From Balneolaceae bacterium (GTDB lineage: Bacteria; Bacteroidota; Rhodothermia; Balneolales; Balneolaceae), in the NCBI GenBank assembly GCA_007131725.1, contig SLPZ01000246.1:1-37759 (forward strand): a stretch of 37,759 nt of DNA, in the 5' to 3' direction. A model generated the notes under the pieces. The model did no database searches and had not been told where the DNA came from. It was given only the letters and a program-made list of their open reading frames with translations. The position numbers were made by a program, and so were the translations under genes. Position 1 is the stretch's first letter. Each line of letters opens with the position of its first letter. Positions 32,201 through 37,759 of this stretch are shown here, one piece after another.

Positions 32201-32679
32201 AAAATTCAGATTATCAAAAATCTACATTGTTACAGACACTTGAAATCTGTGACCTGCATCAGAAGCGGATGAAATTTGCAATAGAACAGTTGCGGGATAT
32301 CTTTCCTCTTGATGAGAAAAGTTACAACGAACTTACCGAACATGACATCTCAATCATTGACCAAATGATTTACAGATTCAGCAAACTTCAGGATACAATG
32401 GGCAGCAGACTTTTTATTCAAACACTTGGAATACTCGAAGAAGATTATTCTGATAAACCGTTTATTGATATTCTGATACGACTTGAAAAGCTGGGTTTAA
32501 TACAAGATTATCAAGAATGGATAAAAATGAGAGAAATTCGTAATCAATTGGCTCATGAATATCCCTCTGAAGTAAAAGAAATAATTGATTCACTGAATCT
32601 TTTATTTTCCAGTACAGAAAAGATCAGCAAAATTTACGCTGATTTGAAATCCTATTTGGATCAGCGATTGCAGAAATAA
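32197..32679 (+). CDS. HEPN-domain ribonuclease-like protein (HepT-like toxin)
   Basis: A 160-residue all-helical protein. The HEPN active-site motif R-x4-H-x-Y is exact: Arg115, His120 and Tyr122 in REIRNQLAHEY, the tyrosine being the residue AMPylated in HepT. The start is TTG at 32197 with a strong Shine-Dalgarno (GGAAGGAG) 7-8 bases upstream and inside the MNT gene, so the two are coupled. HepT toxins cleave RNA. This one is longer than the shortest HepT proteins and shows a distinct N-terminal helical region, so it could also be a substrate-binding partner of the nucleotidyltransferase. Confidence 0.8.
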   Translation: MKNSDYQKSTLLQTLEICDLHQKRMKFAIEQLRDIFPLDEKSYNELTEHDISIIDQMIYRFSKLQDTMGSRLFIQTLGILEEDYSDKPFIDILIRLEKLGLIQDYQEWIKMREIRNQLAHEYPSEVKEIIDSLNLLFSSTEKISKIYADLKSYLDQRLQK

Positions 32680-32693
32680 TACTACGCTAACCT

Positions 32694-34157
32694 GTGAAAA
32701 AACTTCGAGAACTCTTTTCCGATACGTTGATCTACGGCATCAGCAGCGTGCTGGCGCGGTTTATTAACTATCTGCTGGTTCCGTTTCACACCGATGTATT
32801 TAATCCTGCCAAATACGGAATTATCGGCCTGATTTACGCCGCTATTGCTTTTCTGAATGTGGTGTTTACGTTTGGCATGGAATCGGCCTATCTGCGATAT
32901 GCCGAAAACCGGAAAGAAGCCGCCAATATTTTTAAAACACTTCAGCTTGGTCTGTTGGGTTTTGCTTCTCTTTTGTGTGGCATTTTATGGCTGGCCATGC
33001 CGTCGCTTCTCCCTCTTTTTAATCTCGGCCCCGAAACTTCCGGTATTTTCCTGCTGATGCTGGGCATTCTCTGGTTCGATACTCTTTCCATTGTGCCGAT
33101 GGCCGAACTTCGATTGGTGCGCCGGTCAGTGCTATTTGCCGTACTGAAAACCACGCATGTGATTGTCAATCTCGTACTCAATTTTTACCTGATTCTGGCC
33201 TTAAATTTCGGCATAGAGGCTGTGTTTATCGCCAATCTTGCCGCTTCGATGCTGATGACGATTATTGTCTGGGCGTTTACCGCCGATCTGATGCGCGGCA
33301 AGTGGAACAGCATCTGGATGAAACGTGCATTTGAGTTCGGCTGGCCGTTTGTGCCTTCGGGAATCGGGTATGCCATCAACGAAATGCTCGACCGTTTTTT
33401 GCTCAATAACATGGATCCCGCCAATGCAGAGCGCCTCTACGGGATGGACACCACCCCGGAAGATGTGGTAGGAATCTACAATGCATGCTACAAAATGGCT
33501 GTGTTTATGCTTCTGCTGGTGCAGATGTACCGGATGGCCTGGCAGCCGTTTTTTATGCGGCACGCGTCTGATAAGGAATCGCCCAAGCTATTTGGTCAGG
33601 CGTTTATCTGGTTTAATGGTTTTTCGGCCATCCTGTTTTTAGTGGTGGCACTTTTCAAAGAGCAGATTGTAGCCATTAATATACCTGTGCTGAATGCTAC
33701 TTTAATCGGCAGCAATTTCTGGGCAGGCCTCGATATTGTGCCGTACCTGCTGCTTGCCTACTGGTTCCACGGGTGGTACATCAATTTTTCGTCGGGCATC
33801 TTCATCAAAGAAAAAACCCGTGTGCTTTATAAAATAACACTGATGGGAGCAGGCATCACCATCATCGCTAACCTGATCCTGATTCCGTTTTTTGGCATGA
33901 TTGGCTCGGCGGCCGCTACGCTTCTCAGCTATAGCGCCATGGCTGTAACACTGGGCATCTACAGTAAAAAAGTGATGGATGTACCCTATCAGCTTCCCGC
34001 CAGTTTCGGGTTGATGGCAATCCTCGCCGTTCTTGTTTTCGGAGAACCTTACCTGCAGCTTTGGCTTGATGGAGTCATGCCCGGGAGAGCTCTAATCCTC
34101 GGTTCAGGAATTGCTGTCACGGCGATTTATCTGTGGCGCTACCTGAGGTTTGATTGA
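32694..34157 (+). CDS. Wzx/MATE-like polysaccharide flippase
   Basis: A 487-residue polytopic membrane protein with about 14 predicted helices, of the oligosaccharidyl-lipid/polysaccharide (MOP) flippase type. The N-terminus LFSDTLIYGISSVLARFINYLLVP is the pattern of Wzx/RfbX proteins, which flip lipid-linked oligosaccharide repeat units across the inner membrane. The start is GTG at 32694. No glycosyltransferases are adjacent, so it is outside a typical polysaccharide locus. It begins 14 bases after the HEPN stop, which may reflect read-through transcription. Confidence 0.88.
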   Translation: MKKLRELFSDTLIYGISSVLARFINYLLVPFHTDVFNPAKYGIIGLIYAAIAFLNVVFTFGMESAYLRYAENRKEAANIFKTLQLGLLGFASLLCGILWLAMPSLLPLFNLGPETSGIFLLMLGILWFDTLSIVPMAELRLVRRSVLFAVLKTTHVIVNLVLNFYLILALNFGIEAVFIANLAASMLMTIIVWAFTADLMRGKWNSIWMKRAFEFGWPFVPSGIGYAINEMLDRFLLNNMDPANAERLYGMDTTPEDVVGIYNACYKMAVFMLLLVQMYRMAWQPFFMRHASDKESPKLFGQAFIWFNGFSAILFLVVALFKEQIVAINIPVLNATLIGSNFWAGLDIVPYLLLAYWFHGWYINFSSGIFIKEKTRVLYKITLMGAGITIIANLILIPFFGMIGSAAATLLSYSAMAVTLGIYSKKVMDVPYQLPASFGLMAILAVLVFGEPYLQLWLDGVMPGRALILGSGIAVTAIYLWRYLRFD

Positions 34158-34162
34158 TTTTG

Positions 34163-34290
34163 TTTTGTAAGGGATTGAAGTTTTTTGGTTCATACTATTA
34201 GAAATTCCCGATGAATATTTTTCTGAGATCAACCAGATAAACGCTATTTTAACATCAATTGTAAAAACTACTACTGAATCATTAAAATGA
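34163..34290 (+). pseudogene. Deleted remnant of a second four-helix-bundle gene
   Basis: Bases 34163-34195 repeat the leader found before the four-helix-bundle pseudogene at 30039-30071. After a short join, 34201-34290 reads EIPDEYFSEINQINAILTSI followed by VKTTTESLK and a stop, resembling the last helix of that family (compare SDELISIFVKSTQTAKKN). About 80-90 codons in the middle are missing. It appears to be an internally deleted relic. Confidence 0.55.
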
Positions 34291-34347
34291 CGATGGCTGT
34301 AGCTTTATTAATTCAGCATTCATCATTAAACATTGATAATTATAAAC

Positions 34348-36054
34348 ATGATCAAATCCCTCTACATCAAAGATTTTGCACTGATCGATGAACTGGATGT
34401 TCAGTTTGAAGAAGGCCTGAATATACTCACAGGACAGACCGGCGCCGGAAAGTCGATCATTATCGGTGCGCTGAATATGATTCTCGGAGAGCGCGCAGAT
34501 ACGGAAGTGATCCGCCAGGGTGCTGATAAGGCGATATCCGAAGCAACGATTTTGGTGGGGGATAACGGATGGATGAAATCATTTTTGGAAGAGAACGCCG
34601 TGGATTTCAGCCCGGAATTGATTTTGCGAAGGGAAATCCGCCAAACCGGCAGCCGGGCATTTATTAATGATACGCCGGTGAATATTTCGGTTTTGAAGCA
34701 GGTGGGCGATCAGCTTGTGGATCTGCACGGGCAGCACGATCACCAATTGTTGCTGAAGGATGAAAATCATTTGGGTGTGATTGACCGGTTCGATTCGGTT
34801 CAGCCGGTATTGAAGGAATATCAGGCCGAGTTCAGAAAAATGACGGAGCTGCAGAAAGAACTCAAAAACCTGGAAAAAAGTGAACGCGAACTGAAGGAGA
34901 AAACTGAGCTGTATCAATTCCAGGTGAAAGAGCTGGAGGCCGCAGGCCTGAACCCGGATGAGGAGGAACAGCTGGCCGCAGAGATGAATCTGCTTGATAA
35001 CGCCGAAGACCTGGATCAAAAAGCGGCAGCCATCACGGAGATTGGCAATGGAGATGAGATCAGCCTGATGGATATGCTCAACACCATCAAGCTAAACCTT
35101 GAGGATATGGCGCGAATTGAACCGGAATTTGAAACCTACCTGCAGGAAGTTTCAACAGCGCGCATCAGCATCCAGGAAACCATTCAGTTTGCCGAGCGCT
35201 ACCGTGCACGAATTGAATTTAACCCTCAGAGGCTGGAGAAGCTCCGCCAGAGGCAGGCAGAACTTAAACGGCTCCAGAAAAAATATGCACGGACAATACC
35301 CGAGTTAATTCAGTATTATAACCAGATTAAATCCGAATTAAACACGGCCGAAAATTTTGACATTGAGATTGAACGCATCGAAAATGCGATCTCAAATCAG
35401 GCTGAAAACCTGAAAGAAAAAGCCGTTGCACTTCACGAAAAAAGGCTTACAACGGGGCGGCAGCTTTCTGCAGAAATTGTGGAAGCCCTGAAAAATTTGG
35501 GCATCATGAATGGGCAGTTTGTGGTAAGTGTTGAATGGCTCAAATCAGAAAACGGCTGGATTAAAGTAAACGGCCAGCCTATTGACTGCCAGGAGCACGG
35601 ATGCGATGATGTGCGGTTTTTTATTTCAACCAACAAGGGCGAAGAGCCCAAGCCGCTGGCAAAAATTGCATCCGGCGGGGAGATAAGCCGTGTGATGCTG
35701 TCGCTGAAATCGATTCTGGCCAAAGAGCACCATTTGCCGGTGATGATTTTTGATGAAATCGACAACGGCATCAGCGGAAATATTTCTGAGAAAGTGGGGA
35801 GGGAAATGCGAAAATTATCTGAACACTGCCAGATTGTGGCCATCACCCATCAGCCGCAAATTGCCAGCCAGGCCCACAAGCATTACCGTGTTGAAAAAAT
35901 GGAGGATGGCGGCCGCACCATCACAAAAATTGAGCCGCTTTCTGAAGAAGAGCACATCCGCGAAGTGGCCAGCCTGATGAGCGGTGAGGAGATCACGGAA
36001 TCGGCCCTCAGCAGTGCCCGCGAACTGATTGAACGAGGCGGGATGAGGAATTAA
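34348..36054 (+). CDS. recN: DNA repair ATPase RecN
   Basis: A 568-residue SMC-like ATPase that helps repair double-strand breaks. Walker A is GQTGAGKSI (29-37). A long coiled coil covers about 155-380 with a hinge region in the middle. The ABC-type signature is in IASGGEISRVMLSL, and Walker B is VMIFDEIDNGISG with Asp469-Glu470 near 463-475; the H-loop is in AITHQPQIAS. Length is usual for RecN. The ATG at 34348 is preferred over a TTG at 34333, because it gives the family start MIKSLYIKDFALI. No promoter is obvious; the remnant of a four-helix-bundle gene lies just upstream. Confidence 0.95.
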   Translation: MIKSLYIKDFALIDELDVQFEEGLNILTGQTGAGKSIIIGALNMILGERADTEVIRQGADKAISEATILVGDNGWMKSFLEENAVDFSPELILRREIRQTGSRAFINDTPVNISVLKQVGDQLVDLHGQHDHQLLLKDENHLGVIDRFDSVQPVLKEYQAEFRKMTELQKELKNLEKSERELKEKTELYQFQVKELEAAGLNPDEEEQLAAEMNLLDNAEDLDQKAAAITEIGNGDEISLMDMLNTIKLNLEDMARIEPEFETYLQEVSTARISIQETIQFAERYRARIEFNPQRLEKLRQRQAELKRLQKKYARTIPELIQYYNQIKSELNTAENFDIEIERIENAISNQAENLKEKAVALHEKRLTTGRQLSAEIVEALKNLGIMNGQFVVSVEWLKSENGWIKVNGQPIDCQEHGCDDVRFFISTNKGEEPKPLAKIASGGEISRVMLSLKSILAKEHHLPVMIFDEIDNGISGNISEKVGREMRKLSEHCQIVAITHQPQIASQAHKHYRVEKMEDGGRTITKIEPLSEEEHIREVASLMSGEEITESALSSARELIERGGMRN

Positions 36055-36171
36055 TTTTTACATTTGCAACTATTGAGCAAACTCATAACATGCTCTAGTT
36101 ACTGTCTGTTTTGTTTGTGTTTGGTGGCCTGTTATCAGGAGATTGACCTTGAAGCACCTGATGCATAGCGT

Positions 36172-36286
36172 CCCGAAGCGTCGGGAAAGCGTCACTGTGT
36201 AGCCATCAAAAGAACACTCAAGGAGCTTACGCACGCTTGAAGGTTCTGCTGTGCCCTGCGAACTAAGATGGCGAGCGTCTCGCTCG
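36172..36286. repeat. Short hairpin repeats after recN
   Basis: Two perfect small hairpins, CCCGA/TCGGG (36172-36185) and CGAGCG/CGCTCG with a 3-base loop (36272-36286), in a 250-base region between the convergent recN and ctaA genes. They look like dispersed intergenic repeats. Neither is followed by a T-run. Confidence 0.4.
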
Positions 36287-36306
36287 TGACTTTCGCTATT
36301 ACCCTG

Positions 36307-37359
36307 CTACCCTTGAACAAATTCAGTAGGAATAGTTGGCTTTTCTTTCAAAAAATGAATGAAACCCAGCACAATTCCGAACAATACCATGGCCAAAGCC
36401 TGGTGCAGAACCCCCAGCCAGATGGGTACGTGATAAATCAGCGTGAACACACCGGTTGCATATTGCAGCAAGGTGATACTGAACAAGCCCAAAGCCCACA
36501 TTTTTGTGGTGAATGAAGTTTTTAGCTGGAAGCTTCTGAGCCAGATAAAAATCACCAGCAACCCCAGAACGGTGCCCACCACCCGGTGAATCCATTGAAC
36601 GGTGACCATGTTTTCAACAAAGTTCATAAGAAATGGCTCATACAGCCACAGTTCGGGCGGGAACCAGTATTGAAACATTTTGGGGAATGTGTTATAAATG
36701 TGTCCGGCATTCAGCCCCGCGGTAAATGCACCATAGATTACCTGTATAACCAGCAGAACCAGAAATGCAGCCAGCCATCGGTTCAGCCGGGCGGCCTGGT
36801 CACCGGCAGATTGGAATTTTTCTTTCAGGTCCAGGGCGAACCAGACACAGCAACCAAAAATGATGAATGCGAGCAATAAATGCGCGGCCAGCCTGTAGTG
36901 GCTCACGGCGGGAACGTCTATCAATCCGCTCATCACCATGTACCAGCCCATCAGTGCCTGCCCGGCACCGAGTACAAGAAGCAAAAGTGCCCGCCTCAGT
37001 TGAGTTTTGTCAAATTTCTTTTTGAAGAGGAACCATCCGAATGGAATCAGAAAAACCAGCCCGAGCAGTCTGCCGGCCATTCGGTGCAGGTATTCCCAGA
37101 AAAAAATAAATTGAAATTCGGAGAGGCTCATGCCACGGTTTACCTGCTGATATTCGGGAAACTGTTTGTACTGATCGAAGGCTTCTTCCCACTGTGCTTC
37201 TGTCAGCGGCGGAATGGCACCCATGATTGGTTTCCAGTCGGTCATAGACAAGCCTGAGCCGGTCAGCCTTGTAATTCCGCCAATTATGAGAATGATGAAA
37301 ACAAGCGCCGCACCGCACCAGTACCAGGTGCGGATATGCTTTCTGTCTTTTGGGGTCAT
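36307..37359 (-). CDS. ctaA: Heme A synthase (COX15/CtaA)
   Basis: A 350-residue eight-helix membrane protein that oxidises the C8 methyl group of heme O to form heme A for cytochrome oxidases. Conserved heme ligand histidines are found in EYLHRMAGR (His92), AAHLLLA (His160), QWIHRVVG (His258) and VLHQALAM (His319). GSGLSMTDWKPIMGAIPP, after TM1, is the family hallmark. The length suggests the single-polypeptide type with two four-helix halves. It lies on the minus strand downstream of a probable ABC permease, and no other cytochrome oxidase genes are in the window. Confidence 0.94.
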   Translation of the reverse strand: MTPKDRKHIRTWYWCGAALVFIILIIGGITRLTGSGLSMTDWKPIMGAIPPLTEAQWEEAFDQYKQFPEYQQVNRGMSLSEFQFIFFWEYLHRMAGRLLGLVFLIPFGWFLFKKKFDKTQLRRALLLLVLGAGQALMGWYMVMSGLIDVPAVSHYRLAAHLLLAFIIFGCCVWFALDLKEKFQSAGDQAARLNRWLAAFLVLLVIQVIYGAFTAGLNAGHIYNTFPKMFQYWFPPELWLYEPFLMNFVENMVTVQWIHRVVGTVLGLLVIFIWLRSFQLKTSFTTKMWALGLFSITLLQYATGVFTLIYHVPIWLGVLHQALAMVLFGIVLGFIHFLKEKPTIPTEFVQG

Positions 37360-37420
37360 GAACTACAGCAGATGATTTTTACAGGTTAGTCAGCCCGGAA
37401 TATTAAGTCTTTGATAAAAG

Positions 37421-37601
37421 CAGGAGATGCCGGATCTGGGTCCGGCATGACGGTATCGAGCTTTTTCGGGATCCTTCAAGCATCACTTTTTCGTTACAGA
37501 AGAACGCTTCAAGGATCCCGACCGCCGTCAGGAACGCTTGAAGATTCTTTTTTCGCTAAATGGCCAACAACTCTTGCAGGACCCCGACAAGCCTGTCGGG
37601 G
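37421..37601. repeat. Palindrome cluster upstream of ctaA
   Basis: Three hairpins in tandem: GATGCCGGA/TCCGGCAT near 37427-37449 (related to the inner part of the element at 6762-6920), GGGATCCTTCAAGC with its near-complement (37468-37481 with 37506-37519, one mismatch), and CCCCGACA/TGTCGGGG (37582-37601). The 281-base gap between the upstream gene and ctaA is otherwise empty. Confidence 0.6.
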
Positions 37602-37640
37602 ACTCTGCCAGGTTGTTTAATTCAGTCCAGTCAATAAATA

Positions 37641-37759
37641 CTAAAAATCTTTTCGCTGAAAGACTTTCATTCCAAACCACATGGGTACGGCAAGCCAGAG
37701 TGTGAGCATGCCGCTTGCTGTAATGATACCCATATTTGAACCAAAAAACCTGTTAAAAA
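37641..37759 (-). CDS. C-terminal end of a probable ABC-2 type permease (cut by the window edge)
   Basis: The last 39 codons of a minus-strand gene, ending NMGIITASGMLTLWLAVPMW followed by FGMKVFQRKDF and a stop. One hydrophobic helix followed by a short basic tail ending in RKDF is typical of ABC-2 permeases, including gliding-motility and copper-type transporters in Bacteroidota. With so little sequence the family call is tentative. The gene reads towards ctaA but is separated from it by a repeat cluster. Confidence 0.45.
   Translation of the reverse strand, partial: FNRFFGSNMGIITASGMLTLWLAVPMWFGMKVFQRKDF

Overview
The window reads as a chromosomal segment of a Gram-negative bacterium of the Bacteroidota/Balneolota group, with a marine Balneolaceae-like organism as my best guess. 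Supporting signs are an LptD-type outer-membrane protein, DUF4293, DUF5686 and a YpdA-type reductase. Two tRNA promoters follow the Bacteroidetes pattern (TTTG, 21-base spacer, TAnnTTT), Shine-Dalgarno sequences are mostly weak, and TTG and GTG starts occur. The taxon is an inference from gene content, not a placement. Most genes are housekeeping or envelope genes. The accessory signal lies mainly in the intergenic DNA.

Layout. 1-6630: a tripartite efflux operon (TolC-like channel, lipoprotein adaptor, RND pump) closed by an intrinsic terminator; the pump has an unusually large extra membrane region. 6640-8370: a MITE-like palindromic element, then a DUF4293 protein and an EamA transporter. 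8780-10370: a MltF-like lytic transglycosylase behind a leader hairpin. 10354-12880 (minus): a STAS, HATPase and SpoIIE-phosphatase partner-switching operon. 12881-13542: a non-coding stretch with a candidate small RNA and repeats. 13543-15868 (minus): a Tat-exported Gfo/Idh/MocA oxidoreductase and a DUF1080 lipoprotein, probably for sugar or glycoside conversion. 16238-20497: a small barrel protein, an orphan ABC ATPase and a DUF5686 outer-membrane protein. 20498-21215: palindromes, tRNA-Ala, a tRNA 3' fragment and the 4.5S SRP RNA. 21214-27709 (minus): YpdA-like reductase, YheT-like hydrolase, a nested palindrome cluster, a four-helix membrane protein, LptD and an FtsB-like protein. 27921-29870: a secreted PLD/SNase-like/helix-hairpin-helix protein. 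29879-30665: direct repeats around a broken four-helix-bundle (S23/IVP family) gene, then the terminator and gene of tRNA-Lys. 30985-36054: HIT protein, AroQ, an MNT/HEPN pair, a flippase, a remnant of a second four-helix-bundle gene, and RecN. 36307-37759 (minus): CtaA heme A synthase and the C-terminus of a probable ABC-2 permease.

How the genes work together. The efflux operon is a self-contained export machine. The STAS/HATPase/SpoIIE trio forms a signalling switch whose target (sigma factor or other output) is not in the window. The oxidoreductase and DUF1080 pair resembles exported 3-keto-glycoside chemistry. LptD and FtsB-like proteins serve envelope assembly and division. The most interesting unexplained material is the decayed four-helix-bundle cassettes (one flanked by roughly 110-bp direct repeats, one internally deleted, sharing a 33-bp leader), the tRNA 3' fragment, the orphan terminator that may mark a small RNA, and the PLD/SNase-like/HHH fusion. 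I did not find a clear multi-gene defence system, prophage, insertion sequence with transposase, or CRISPR array.
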